Shown here: in pieces, positions 24,447 to 33,129 of the stretch
Numbering within the stretch: position 1 is the stretch's first letter
Layout: each line of letters opens with the position of its first letter
Assembly: GCF_006265175.1 (NCBI RefSeq)
Contig: NZ_VDCQ01000025.1
Coordinates: 52,121 to 116,120 of the forward strand
Length of the DNA: 64,000 nt
Direction: 5' to 3'
Source: Paenibacillus hemerocallicola
GTDB lineage: Bacteria; Bacillota; Bacilli; Paenibacillales; NBRC-103111
Program-made: the position numbers and the translations under genes
The notes under the pieces: model-generated
What the model saw: only the letters and a program-made list of their open reading frames with translations
Databases searched by the model: none
What the model was told of the DNA's origin: nothing

Positions 24447-25040
24447 CTATCGGCCTGGCTTCTTGAATCCGTCCAGCAACATAGAAATGACGGTCATGCC
24501 GTCCTCCAAAGCCTGAACGCCGTCCGGCATCTGCGCGATCCAGAGCGCCGATTCATTCAAGGCGCCCGAGAGAGAATGAGTCATCGCATCGATGGGTACC
24601 GGGCGAAAACAACCCAGCTCATTCATGGAGTGAAGCTGCTCCCTCAACAGCCGCATCGAGTTCCGTTCGTCCATCATACGCCAGACGTCCCATCCCAGCA
24701 CGGAAGGTCCGTCTACAAGCAGGACGCGCTTATTGCGTTCTTCGACGGCGGCCGCAACGAACGCTCGGCATCCCAGAAGCAGCTGCTCCCATACATCGTC
24801 GCTCCGGGCCGCTTCCGTCTCGACCCGCTCCGCGACTTCCTTCTGCACCGATTCGAACACGGCTTGAAACAGTCCTTTTTTATTGCCGAAATGATGGTAC
24901 AGCGCTCCTCGCGTCAACTCCGCTTCCAGACCGATTTCCTCCAACGCCGAGGCCGCATAGCCTTTATCCGTAAAATGTTGCCGGGCGACGGCAATCAGCT
25001 TGCGAATCGTCTCGTCGGTTTCCGCTTTATTTTTCCTCAT
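24447..25040 (-). CDS. TetR/AcrR family regulator
   Basis: A 197-residue protein. Residues about 8-55 form the TetR helix-turn-helix ([40 protein letters not shown]). The rest is the helical ligand domain. The start at 25040 overlaps the end of the VOC gene by 14 bases, so the two are translated together. A 21-bp palindrome (ACATACATAC-T-GTATGTATGT, 25499-25519), of the form bound by AcrR-type repressors, lies ahead of the operon, so self-control is very likely. The terminator at 24361 ends the unit. Confidence 0.9.
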   Translation of the reverse strand: MRKNKAETDETIRKLIAVARQHFTDKGYAASALEEIGLEAELTRGALYHHFGNKKGLFQAVFESVQKEVAERVETEAARSDDVWEQLLLGCRAFVAAAVEERNKRVLLVDGPSVLGWDVWRMMDERNSMRLLREQLHSMNELGCFRPVPIDAMTHSLSGALNESALWIAQMPDGVQALEDGMTVISMLLDGFKKPGR

Positions 25041-25458
25041 TTTCCGACCATACTTTCTCGATGTATTGACTGCTGTGCGCTTCGGATGGTGGAATGATTT
25101 TAATGACATCGATCAGAACACCGTTAGGATCGCTCGTAATGAAATGACGTTGACCGAATTCTTCATCGCGAATATCCAGGTGCAAAGGGAGCTTCCCCGC
25201 CTTGATCAATCTCTCGTATTCGGCATCCACGTCGTCCACTTCAAAATTGAGAATAAGGCCTTGCACCGATTTCCGGAAATCGCCCGGAACCGTCGGGTGC
25301 GTCGCATCGAGGAGCGCCAGTTCATAATCCCCCGTACGCAAGCTTACGTACCAATCCGCCTCGAAAACGGGCACGAAACCAAAATGGTCTACATAAAATT
25401 TCGCGCTTTCCGAAACATGTTCCGTCATAATAACCGGATAAAAGCTGGATGTAATCAT
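25027..25458 (-). CDS. VOC superfamily (glyoxalase/bleomycin-resistance-like) protein
   Basis: A 143-residue protein with two beta-alpha-beta-beta-beta modules: [20 protein letters not shown] with YVDHFGF, and [17 protein letters not shown] with [19 protein letters not shown]. The fold binds metal or hydrophobic ligands; members are isomerases, thiol transferases or drug-binding proteins. The ATG at 25458 follows AAAGGAGATCTGAAACTT; the frame extends 16 codons further without a ribosome site. It is first in an operon with the TetR gene and is probably repressed by it. Confidence 0.85.
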   Translation of the reverse strand: MITSSFYPVIMTEHVSESAKFYVDHFGFVPVFEADWYVSLRTGDYELALLDATHPTVPGDFRKSVQGLILNFEVDDVDAEYERLIKAGKLPLHLDIRDEEFGQRHFITSDPNGVLIDVIKIIPPSEAHSSQYIEKVWSENEEK

Positions 25459-25498
25459 AAGTTTCAGATCTCCTTTGGTATATGATACCATCACTTTA

Positions 25499-25519
25499 AC
25501 ATACATACTGTATGTATGT
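25499..25519. promoter_or_regulatory. TetR/AcrR-type operator palindrome
   Basis: ACATACATAC-T-GTATGTATGT has perfect 10-bp arms around one base, 41 bases before the VOC start. The related GGTAT-ATG-ATACC (25478-25490) lies between. Confidence 0.75.
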
Positions 25520-25703
25520 AAAATAAAAAAACCGATATTTTAGATGCATGCTGATACGAACCTAAGACAACCTTCTATCGACGTATTTCGAGGATGAGCG
25601 ACCGCGGTTCAGCGGTAGTTTTTCTCGGTTCAGACCTGTTGCAGTTTGCTTAAGCATTGCTTTGAAGCTGTGTCGCTTAGCGAACATAAACATTCTGAAT
25701 CGT

Positions 25704-25734
25704 AAAAAGACGACCGGCAAGTCCCGGTCGCCTT
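25704..25734 (-). terminator. Rho-independent terminator of the EamA gene
   Basis: The stem CGACCGG / CCGGTCG is followed by CTTTTT on the minus strand, 60 bases after the EamA stop. Confidence 0.7.
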
Positions 25735-25797
25735 GAAATGAAGCATCTTGTCAGGTTTCGTCTTCTTCTTGGCCGGATCGAAGTGGCGTTCTCGCCG

Positions 25798-26691
25798 TTA
25801 TGCCTCCGCCTTTCCCGCCGTATGGACCGCCTTACTCGGAAACCGCATATTGAGTACTAGGAAACCGGCCAGAAAAACGACGGTCCCGCCAATGACATAG
25901 CCGGTAATAGGCTCATGAAAGAACAGGTACGACCATAGAATCGAGAACAGTACCGAGCTGTTGCCCACAACGGCTACTGCCGTAAACGACACGCGTTTGA
26001 TCGCTTCGGCAAACCATAGGAAGCTAAGTCCCGTTATAATTCCAAGCAAGATCAGGACGGTCCACCCCCAGGCATTAATCGGCTCGGTAGCGCTATGCGT
26101 TCCGAATGGAATAGGGCCGGCTACGAGAAACGTACTGATGAGGAAGACGGACATATTCATATTGCCCGAGTCCATGCTTTTTACGAGTTGTCGTTGGCTG
26201 AGCACATGGATGGCGGCGCCGATTCCCGCGAAGGTGAACAACAACGTCGTCAGGCCGCTGCCTGCCAGCAACTCATTTAGCGGATGCCCGTTCCACCCGA
26301 TCACGATCACGCCGATTACGCACAAAGCCGCCGCAGACCAGCCCTTGGCCGTAACACGCTCCTTGAACAAAATCCCCGACGCGGCAAGAAGCGCGACCGT
26401 TTGGACAGGCTGAACAAGAATATTGCCGTATGCATAGCCGATCGTAATGGCCATATTTTCGAAGATATAGTTGACGGACTTCCCCGCCGCGCCCAACCAT
26501 ACCCATCTCAAGCTGAAGCGCATCCGGAGACGCTTGTCCTTGATCAGAATATAGATCCCGAGAAAGACAACTCCGAAAAAAAAGCGGGAAAACGTAATCC
26601 AAGAATTATCTACCATCGTTGAAACGCTTTTGACCAAAACGCCTACAAAGCTCCATGCCAGCGTTGCCAGCAGGAGCAGTACGTAACCCAT
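25798..26691 (-). CDS. EamA/DMT family metabolite transporter
   Basis: A 297-residue inner-membrane protein with ten helices arranged as two five-helix EamA repeats. The second repeat is marked by GWTVLILLGIITGLSFLWFA and VGNSSVLFSILWSYLFFHEP, followed by GYVIGGTVVFLAGFLVL, the usual EamA ending. The ATG at 26691 follows GCGGAGAAGGTGCATCG. Family members export or import small metabolites such as amino acids; the substrate cannot be read. It is a single gene. Confidence 0.88.
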   Translation of the reverse strand: MGYVLLLLATLAWSFVGVLVKSVSTMVDNSWITFSRFFFGVVFLGIYILIKDKRLRMRFSLRWVWLGAAGKSVNYIFENMAITIGYAYGNILVQPVQTVALLAASGILFKERVTAKGWSAAALCVIGVIVIGWNGHPLNELLAGSGLTTLLFTFAGIGAAIHVLSQRQLVKSMDSGNMNMSVFLISTFLVAGPIPFGTHSATEPINAWGWTVLILLGIITGLSFLWFAEAIKRVSFTAVAVVGNSSVLFSILWSYLFFHEPITGYVIGGTVVFLAGFLVLNMRFPSKAVHTAGKAEA

Positions 26692-26936
26692 CGATGCACC
26701 TTCTCCGCCATGTCTTGTCTGTTAATTATCCTAACATAGCACAAACTGGCGATGCAGGGAAACAGTTATTTTGATTGATAAGATTCGTCTTTTTCGTGCC
26801 GCCGTCCCAATTCGGCATGTTCCGGAAAGGAAGGTGAGCTGTTAAGCATATATATGTCTGAGAAACGTCGCGTTTTTCTTGCCGCAGCGGTCCGATCTTG
26901 GCGGTTTTTCGAAGAAGTTATTAACGAAAAACTCTT

Positions 26937-26965
26937 AATATATAAGATGAACAAAGAACCAACTG
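26937..26965. repeat. Solo end of the TATATAAGxTGAAC element
   Basis: AATATATAAGATGAACAAAG followed by AACCAACTG matches the left end of the MITE-like element at 30053. No matching right end is seen nearby. The remainder of 26692-27075 holds only the terminator at 26998. Confidence 0.5.
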
Positions 26966-26997
26966 AGAGTAGACCAATGCAAACAGGCTGCTATGGC

Positions 26998-27023
26998 AAA
27001 AAAAGAGGAGCCTCACTGCTCCT
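26998..27023 (-). terminator. Rho-independent terminator
   Basis: The stem GAGGAG / CTCCTC with an 8-base loop is followed by seven Ts on the minus strand. It ends the unit that contains the Gfo/Idh fragment. Confidence 0.8.
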
Positions 27024-27075
27024 CGCTCACTGATATGGACTTGATTCCGCATACCGTACTCGATTAACACTTATG

Positions 27076-27450
27076 TCAATCCAGCTTCTGTTCGACGGAA
27101 GGCTCAGGCCTAAGATGTTCGATCGATCTCCATACGTACACTCCCCAACGGTTAAGCTCGACATATTGCCTGCGCGCCGAATACAGGCATTCCGCTTCGA
27201 TGAGACAATGGGTCAGGCAGCGCGTCCCCGCCCCTTCCGGCGCCTTGTCGTCGCGGAAAAACAACCATCCCCCGCCGCTCGCCAGCCGATGCCTCCGGAT
27301 TTCTTCCGGATCGATGACGCCGACGATTTGCAGCTCGTCCGGATGCGTGAGCGCGTAAGAAGCGTAAGTTTTACTGCGGTTTCCAGCACCGACAACGACC
27401 GCTCTTAGAGGTATGCTACACGTATCCGTATTTGTACTCGTCTTAGTCAT
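27076..27450 (-). pseudogene. Gfo/Idh/MocA oxidoreductase, N-terminal fragment
   Basis: The first 50 residues are the NAD-binding Rossmann start of a Gfo/Idh/MocA dehydrogenase: PLRAVVVGAGNRSKTYASYA with LTHPDELQIVGVIDP. The glycine loop GAGNRS is intact. The following 75 residues have no dehydrogenase character, and the protein ends at 124 residues where the family needs about 350-400. It still has a good ribosome site (ACCGGGGGACATC). A deletion has removed most of the gene. It lies 44 bases after the pectate-lyase-fold gene. Confidence 0.65.
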
Positions 27451-27494
27451 GATGTCCCCCGGTGACTATCTCTTCGAAAAAGGTTTCGCCTTCG

Positions 27495-29462
27495 TCAATT
27501 CTCGACGAGGCTGTCCGTCGGCGCTCCGATTTCCTTCAAGACCGGCAATGAAATGAGAAGCGACGAGGCGGCCGAGACGGATATTTTGCGAAGGCCGAAC
27601 GAAACCGTGCCGCTTGCTGGCATCAAATCGGTATAGCTGATCAATCGCCAGCTCGTATCCGGCGCATAAGCCGTCGTGCTCATGCCCAGTTGACTCGAGT
27701 ATGCAGCCGCTCCGGTGCTCGCCGCTTGCGCCTTCGCATAAAAGGCGATATATACGTATTTGCCCGCCAGTCGAGGGTAATCGGCCAAATCGATCGTAAA
27801 GCCGAATACATCCGTATTCGCCGAACCTGCAAGCTCATACACATCGTGGCCGTTGAACTTGACAGCCGACGGCGACAAGATTCCGCCGCCCGCTGCCGAA
27901 ACAACCGTGAACAAGGACGGGTCGGGGGCATATTGGGCACCGGGTACTCCCTGAATCCAAGCGTAATGAAGCAACGTTGTCGACTGCGCCATATCTTCCA
28001 CCCAGATCGGCCGTAACTGCAATGCGCTTTTGTGATTTTCCCAGACGCCGTTGCCGTAAATCCGGACATGATTGACTTTAGCCCCGAGTCCGGTCTTGCT
28101 CGTTCCCGTTCTCAACGCCGCATACGAAACCGCCGGCGTCTTGTATCGAACAAACGTATTATTGGCGATCTCCATGCTGCTGCCGGCCGAGTAACAGGTG
28201 ACGAACGATTCGTCAGCGGATACGGATATGAGGTTGTTCGCTATCCGGATCGCGCCTGACGGATACGTATTTGCAATAATGTTGGCCGTCGTGTTCCCGT
28301 TTACGATAATGCAGGAGCGAACCAGCCTGTTCGGATTTTGCAGCTGGTAGCCGACCTCGCCGTTGTTCTCGAAATAGTTCTCCGTTATGTTGAGCGGGGA
28401 ATTGAGCATTTTGGCGAACACGCCGCACACCTTGTTGTCCTCGATCGAACAGCCGCTGATTCTCGTCCCGAGCGTGTAGTAGGCCATGTTGATGGCGATG
28501 CCTTCGTTGGCGAACAGCTTCGTGTTGATAATGTTCAGCATATTGACGTTGTCGGCGGTGAATAGGATGGCGTCGCCGAAGTTGAACGAAAACTCGCAGG
28601 TCTCGATATCGTTGCACCAGCCGTAGCCGATCGCGAGCGCGGCGATCTTCGTCTGGACGATGCGGATTCGCCGGAACAGCGAATGGGAGATTTTCTTCGT
28701 ATAGATGCCATATTCGAGCTTGCCGGTTTCTCCCTGGATGACGATGTCCGAAAATTCGAACCGTTCCGCCACCCGGGTATCGTCGAACACGAAGGCAGCC
28801 TTGATCGGACTCGTCGGCGTTACGGACGAATGGGCGCGAATCCAAGAGCCTTTCTGAAAACCGTCGCCCACGATCCGGATCGAACGTTTGGATGCGCCGA
28901 TCACGATCGGCACCGTGATCATGTAGTCCGCCGTCGGGAAATATAACGTATCGCCGCGGTTTTGGGCCGCATCTACCGCTGCTTGAATGGCGGCGGCATC
29001 GTCAGAGCTTCCGTCGCCTTTGGCGCCGAACCATTTCACGTTAAGCGCTCCCGAGTATAGCCGCTTGAAACGGTAGCCCGATCCGGCTACAAGAACGGTT
29101 CCCGTGTTATCCGCCGATGTCGTATCCGCCGGATCGTAGCGGAAATGACCTTCCTGACCGGCATCCCTGACGAAATGCACATGATCGGGGTCCGCTGCGG
29201 TCGCGCCTCGCAGCTCGGCGATCGTCGTGTTAATGACGCAATTGCCCGATGCGCATAATGTCCCGCCGCCGTATACGGCTCCCGTCACGGTCGAGCCCTG
29301 GGCGGATACTTCCGCCCCTTGCCGGATCAACCCGCCGGCCGCGATTGCCGCTCCGGCCATCCCCAACGTTTTCAGCAGAAGTCTTCGGTCCATCGCCCTC
29401 CCCTGCCGATGCTCCTCCCCTGTACTAGCCATTTCCTCTTCCAAATTCCTGTTGTCCTCCAT
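27495..29462 (-). CDS. Exported pectate-lyase-superfamily (beta-helix) protein
   Basis: A 655-residue protein. A charged N-terminus of about 25 residues precedes a hydrophobic export signal starting MDRRLLLKTLGMAGAAIAAG, which resembles a signal with a DRR motif, possibly Tat-related. From about residue 140 the sequence VKWFGAKGDGSSDDAAAIQA and AAVDAAQNRGDTLYFP is the classic start of the Pectate_lyase_3 domain (also called pectin-lyase fold). Recurrent Asn-rich coils up to about residue 470 fit a right-handed beta-helix. The C-terminal 150 residues look like a carbohydrate-binding beta-sandwich. The ATG at 29462 follows TGGGAGGAATCGCG. A role in binding or cleaving polysaccharide at the cell surface is likely; the substrate is unknown. 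Confidence 0.82.
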   Translation of the reverse strand: MEDNRNLEEEMASTGEEHRQGRAMDRRLLLKTLGMAGAAIAAGGLIRQGAEVSAQGSTVTGAVYGGGTLCASGNCVINTTIAELRGATAADPDHVHFVRDAGQEGHFRYDPADTTSADNTGTVLVAGSGYRFKRLYSGALNVKWFGAKGDGSSDDAAAIQAAVDAAQNRGDTLYFPTADYMITVPIVIGASKRSIRIVGDGFQKGSWIRAHSSVTPTSPIKAAFVFDDTRVAERFEFSDIVIQGETGKLEYGIYTKKISHSLFRRIRIVQTKIAALAIGYGWCNDIETCEFSFNFGDAILFTADNVNMLNIINTKLFANEGIAINMAYYTLGTRISGCSIEDNKVCGVFAKMLNSPLNITENYFENNGEVGYQLQNPNRLVRSCIIVNGNTTANIIANTYPSGAIRIANNLISVSADESFVTCYSAGSSMEIANNTFVRYKTPAVSYAALRTGTSKTGLGAKVNHVRIYGNGVWENHKSALQLRPIWVEDMAQSTTLLHYAWIQGVPGAQYAPDPSLFTVVSAAGGGILSPSAVKFNGHDVYELAGSANTDVFGFTIDLADYPRLAGKYVYIAFYAKAQAASTGAAAYSSQLGMSTTAYAPDTSWRLISYTDLMPASGTVSFGLRKISVSAASSLLISLPVLKEIGAPTDSLVEN

Positions 29463-29534
29463 CGCGATTCCTCCCATTATGGATGATTAGAATTCACGTA
29501 TGTCGACTCCCGGCTGCCCTTGCCATCTATCGGT

Positions 29535-29693
29535 TTATTTCAATAAACCCTGTTCCTTCAGCTGCTTCTCCGCCGATTCCCCCATCAGGGCATCTATAAA
29601 TGCGCGGTTGCGTTCCAATTCGATCCATTGCAGGAAAGCGATGTTCGTCTTGGAGCTGAAATCGCTTCTCATAATGGTTAACTGCTCGTTCCA
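29535..29693 (-). pseudogene. C-terminal fragment of an extracellular solute-binding lipoprotein
   Basis: The frame reads WNEQLTIMRSDFSSKTNIAF, then LQWIELERNRAFIDALMG and ends SAEKQLKEQGLLK before TAA. This is the typical C-terminus of Paenibacillus family 1 solute-binding proteins. Immediately upstream the frame has a TGA, so the rest is lost. It overlaps the end of the histidine-kinase fragment in another frame. Confidence 0.55.
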
Positions 29694-29874
29694 CGATCAG
29701 TCGCTCGGTACGGTTGAAATAGTAGAGCTGGAAAAGGAAAAACGGAATGTGAATGACGATGACGAAGCTGAAAAAGAACCTGTACTTGATTTTTCGGGGG
29801 AGCAGCCCGCTCAACGTGCCGGATATTTTACTGCCAATCGTTCCGTTTCCTGCACCTCGTGTTGGTTCATGCAT
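29690..29874 (-). pseudogene. N-terminal fragment of a YesM-type sensor histidine kinase
   Basis: The frame reads LLPRKIKYRFFFSFVIVIHI then PFFLFQLYYFNRTERLIVER. A basic start followed by one membrane helix and an extracytoplasmic segment is typical of YesM-like kinases that sit beside sugar transporters. No dimerisation or ATPase region follows; the frame passes instead into the solute-binding fragment. The pair suggests a deletion that fused the ends of a transporter/kinase cluster. Confidence 0.45.
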
Positions 29875-30052
29875 CGGCTCGCCACCTGATGTCGTCGTTC
29901 GGACGACTTCCCTCGTCGCGATATACGTTCATCATATACGCTGTCCGTGGCCGATAACATGTAGGATCTGAACAAACCTTTCACTTTCTTAACTACCAAT
30001 ATCCATATAGTGGGAATTGATGAAGCTTCGATTTCATTCCTTCCACATTTTT

Positions 30053-30324
30053 CTATATAAGATGAACTAAAGAACCAACTAATAGAAGCTCTGAGTGCAA
30101 TGGAAGAAGGGAATTGCCTTGTGAGCGAGTTTTGGCTTTGAGTTTCAACCATGCCGCAGGCCTATATATGCCCCCCAAAAGTGAAGCTAGCCTTCGAAGC
30201 ATATTCCAAATACTTTTGGGGGAGCCCCCTTAAATCAAAGAAACTCAAAACAACCTGTCTGAAGCTGCAAGGTAATCCCTTCTGGAATGGAATGAACATT
30301 AAACCTTTAGTTCAACTTATATAG
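30053..30324. mobile_element. MITE-like element with 20-bp inverted ends
   Basis: The ends are CTATATAAGATGAACTAAAG (30053-30072) and CTTTAGTTCAACTTATATAG (30305-30324), perfect complements except for one base. The 272 bases between carry no supported gene. The same ends occur at 31236-31290 and a solo end at 26937. A non-autonomous element mobilised by an IS elsewhere is inferred. Confidence 0.65.
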
Positions 30325-30397
30325 AATAGAGCTGGTTTGTTTCACACCGCCGTCCTCCGGTTAATGGAGAGTAATACATTCGAGGGGGGCGGTCTGG

Positions 30398-30766
30398 ATG
30401 AGGACGAAAGCGATATACGCCGTATCGGTCACTGCCGGCACGTTGCTGGAACAAGGCGAACTGCTCGAACAGTCGGATCGAACCGATGTGTTGACGGTGG
30501 AGGCTACCGACGAGGAGGCTTTGGAACTGCGCCGACTGCTTGACTCCTACACCGCCCGTGATGCGCATTCCCTTCGCCGCGCGCCCATTCCGTACAAATC
30601 GGCGGATCACGACGAAGCGACGCGCTCTTTCAACGACAAAACTTTTCAACTCTATTTGACGATCTATGAGCTGGGCACCGTCGAGACGCGTGCCTATATC
30701 GACGAGAATGAGCTGCTCGCCAAGCTGCGCAATCCGGATTACGAGCACCCGGGTTACGATCGTTGA
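30398..30766 (+). CDS. Conserved-looking hypothetical protein (122 residues)
   Basis: The ATG at 30398 follows CGAGGGGGGCGGTCTGG. The product (start MRTKAIYAVSVTAGTLLEQG) is soluble and acidic-basic mixed, with a helix-rich middle (ATDEEALELRRLLDSYTARD) and a C-terminal part ELGTVETRAYIDENELLAKL. There is no signal peptide or membrane segment. I do not recognise the family. It lies alone between two MITE-like/repeat regions. Confidence 0.65.
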   Translation: MRTKAIYAVSVTAGTLLEQGELLEQSDRTDVLTVEATDEEALELRRLLDSYTARDAHSLRRAPIPYKSADHDEATRSFNDKTFQLYLTIYELGTVETRAYIDENELLAKLRNPDYEHPGYDR

Positions 30767-30896
30767 TCGGCCTTTACTGGCAGGCTGCGAGTAGAAGCAA
30801 GGTTGTCTGCGTGTAATAGGCTGCAGCTGCGGCTGCGAGGGCTCGCAACAGTGCTCTGTGCGAAAAGGATGAAGCGGCTGCAATGTATTGCCGCAA

Positions 30897-31082
30897 ATAA
30901 AGGAACTGGATTCCGTTATTATCCCGAATTCCGCTACGCGCATGAAGATAACGGAACAGACTTCCGTTATCTCGAGCTGTCGAGGTAGAAATGGATAGGG
31001 AACGGCGGAATAGCGGAACGGTTTTCCCTTATTTGCAAAAAACCGGAGGAATCAGGTCAATAGCGTACTCTAGTTCCGCTAA
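30897..31082. repeat. Palindromic repeat array, copy 1
   Basis: Four 23-bp imperfect palindromes of the form ATARCGGAA-N5-TTCCGYTAT lie at 30897, 30948, 31010 and 31060. The second is perfect (ATAACGGAA / TTCCGTTAT). The whole stretch aligns, inverted, with 63689-63874. No gene is supported in 30767-31235. Confidence 0.8.
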
Positions 31083-31235
31083 TTGATGGATTAGCAATCC
31101 ACAAGCGACCGTCTGGTCGACCGATCGCCGGTTTGCAGCGAAACACCGCGCGCTGGAGCTGTTCGCGGTGCGTAAAGAGGCGCGAAGACGGCCAACCTTC
31201 AACGATCACTCGTGACGTGCACTTCGAACGTGAAT

Positions 31236-31290
31236 CTATATAAGTTGAACTAAAGGTGTCTTAGTTGGTTCTTTAGTTCAACTTATATAG
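31236..31290. mobile_element. Minimal inverted-repeat element (ends of the TATATAAG family)
   Basis: CTATATAAGTTGAACTAAAG and its exact complement CTTTAGTTCAACTTATATAG face each other across only 15 bases, which still contain the internal AACCAACTAAG part of one end. It looks like an internally deleted copy of the element at 30053. It could also fold as a hairpin in RNA. Confidence 0.65.
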
Positions 31291-31297
31291 CTAACGC

Positions 31298-31334
31298 ACA
31301 AAAAGAAAGAAGCGCACCCCGAGAGATGCGCTTC
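31298..31334 (-). terminator. Rho-independent terminator of cysJI
   Basis: The stem GAAGCGCA / TGCGCTTC is followed on the minus strand by TTTCTTTTT, 32 bases after the cysI stop. Confidence 0.85.
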
Positions 31335-31365
31335 TATCCATGTACCCGGATCAGCCGGGCAGTTA

Positions 31366-33090
31366 TTAGGAATGGAAATCTTGACCCGACCGGACTTCCT
31401 TGACATATCCGGCCCGAATCGTGAAATCGCCGAAATGCTCGCCGTCCCGACGATCCTTCGCGTAGTGGGACAAAATCGGACGGAGCGAGTCGAGAATCTC
31501 CGTTTCGCCGATATTTTCCTTGTACAGCTTGTTCAGCCGGTTGCCGGTGAAGCCGCCGCCCAAATACATGTTGTATTTGCCCGGAGCTTTGCCGATAAAG
31601 GCGATTTCCGCCAGCATCGGTCTGGCGCACCCGTTCGGGCAGCCGGTCATGCGGATGACGATATCTTCCTCGCGCAAGCCGGACTCGTCGAGCATCGGCT
31701 CGATCAGGTTCAACAAATCGGGCAGGTAGCGCTCCGATTCGGCCATCGCGAGTCCGCAAGTGGGCAAAGCGACGCACGCCATCGAATTTCTTTTCAGAGC
31801 GGTATAGTGGCTTCCTTCGGTGAGGCCATACTCTTTAAACAATTCTTCCAATTTTTTCTTCTTCTGGCTGCTAATATTGCCGATGATCAAGTTCTGATTG
31901 GCGGTCAGGCGGAAATCGCCGTTATGAGCCTTGGCAATTTCCCGCAGCCCCGTCATCAGCCGGTTGTCCCCATCGTCCTTGATGCGTCCGTTCTGGATAA
32001 AGAGCGTGTAATGCCACTTGCCGTTGCTCCCCTTCACCCAGCCGTAACGGTCGCCGTTGTGGTCGAAATGGTAAGGACGCGCCGGCTCGAGCGACCATCC
32101 GAGACGCGAGTGCAGCTCATTGATAAACCAATCGATGCCCCGATCGTCGATCGTATATTTGAACCGTGCATGCTTGCGCACCGCGCGATCTCCATAGTCC
32201 CGCTGGATCGTCACCGTTTTCTCCGCTACGTCGACGACCTGCTCCGGCGTGCAAAAACCGATCACTTGGGCGACTTGCGGATAGGTCTTCGGATCGCCGT
32301 GCGACATTCCCATCCCGCCGCCTACCGTAACATTGAAGCCTTTCAGACGGCCATTCTCGATGATCGCGATATAGCCGAGATCTTGGGAAAATACGTCCAC
32401 GTCGTTCGACGGCGGAATGGCTACGCCGATTTTGAACTTGCGCGGCAAATAAACGGGTCCGTATATCGGTTCTTGCCCTTCATCGTGTTCCAGGCTATCC
32501 AGAACCTTCTCGCCGTCCAGCCAAATCTCGTGATAAGCCCGTGTACGCGGATCGAGATGAGCGCTGATCCGTCCCGCCCACTCGTAAACTTCGCCGTGAA
32601 TATCCGACTGGTACGGATTCGGATTGCACATGACGTTCCGGTTTACGTCGCCGCATGCGGCCAGCGTGCTTAACAGCTCATCATTTACTTCCTTGATCGT
32701 CTGCTTCAAATTCCATTTAATGACGCCGTGAAGCTGGAAAGACTGGCGGGTTGTCAGACGAATCGTGCTGTTGCCGTATTTTTGCGCAACGCGGTCCATC
32801 ATCAACCACTGCTCAGGCGTTACGACTCCACCGGCCGCTCGCACCCGCAGCATGAACTGGTAGGCCGGTTCAAGCTTCTGCTTGTTCCGTTCGTTGCGCA
32901 AATCCCGGTCATCCTGCATATAGCTTCCGTGAAACTTCATCAAGCGATTATCGTCCTCGGGGATCGACCCCGTAATTACATCCTCGAGCGTCTCGGTAAG
33001 ACTTCCCCGCAAGTAGTTGCTCTTGCGCTTGATTTGCTCTACATCGCTGTGCGGCGCACTGTTGGGGGAAAGTAAATTGTTGTCCGACAT
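31366..33090 (-). CDS. cysI: Sulfite reductase [NADPH] hemoprotein beta-component
   Basis: A 574-residue enzyme subunit that carries siroheme and a [4Fe-4S] cluster and reduces sulfite to sulfide with six electrons from CysJ. The cluster cysteines are visible as C-x5-C and C-x3-C (CVALPTC about residues 439-445; CPNGC about 484-488). Substrate-site residues lie in [12 protein letters not shown] and the stretch around [13 protein letters not shown]. The ATG at 33090 is chosen because GAGGAGATGACCGGC precedes it; an ATG three codons earlier abuts the ribosome site. It follows cysJ by 39 bases and shares its promoter. Confidence 0.95.
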   Translation of the reverse strand: MSDNNLLSPNSAPHSDVEQIKRKSNYLRGSLTETLEDVITGSIPEDDNRLMKFHGSYMQDDRDLRNERNKQKLEPAYQFMLRVRAAGGVVTPEQWLMMDRVAQKYGNSTIRLTTRQSFQLHGVIKWNLKQTIKEVNDELLSTLAACGDVNRNVMCNPNPYQSDIHGEVYEWAGRISAHLDPRTRAYHEIWLDGEKVLDSLEHDEGQEPIYGPVYLPRKFKIGVAIPPSNDVDVFSQDLGYIAIIENGRLKGFNVTVGGGMGMSHGDPKTYPQVAQVIGFCTPEQVVDVAEKTVTIQRDYGDRAVRKHARFKYTIDDRGIDWFINELHSRLGWSLEPARPYHFDHNGDRYGWVKGSNGKWHYTLFIQNGRIKDDGDNRLMTGLREIAKAHNGDFRLTANQNLIIGNISSQKKKKLEELFKEYGLTEGSHYTALKRNSMACVALPTCGLAMAESERYLPDLLNLIEPMLDESGLREEDIVIRMTGCPNGCARPMLAEIAFIGKAPGKYNMYLGGGFTGNRLNKLYKENIGETEILDSLRPILSHYAKDRRDGEHFGDFTIRAGYVKEVRSGQDFHS

Positions 33091-33129
33091 GCCGGTCATC
33101 TCCTCTCGCGATCTATCATCGGGCTCGGC

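Noticed and set aside
30897..31082. Considered as a CRISPR array because of regular spacing
   Set aside because: Units are degenerate palindromes of 23 bases with similar spacers shared between two loci, with unequal intervals and no cas genes.
31236..31290. Inverted repeat considered as the cysJI terminator
   Set aside because: A better terminator (31298-31334) directly follows cysI, and the arms equal the MITE termini at 30053.
31372..32673. 433-codon open frame on the plus strand opposite cysI
   Set aside because: Fully antisense to a certain cysI gene, no family resemblance; GC-rich codon mirror effect.
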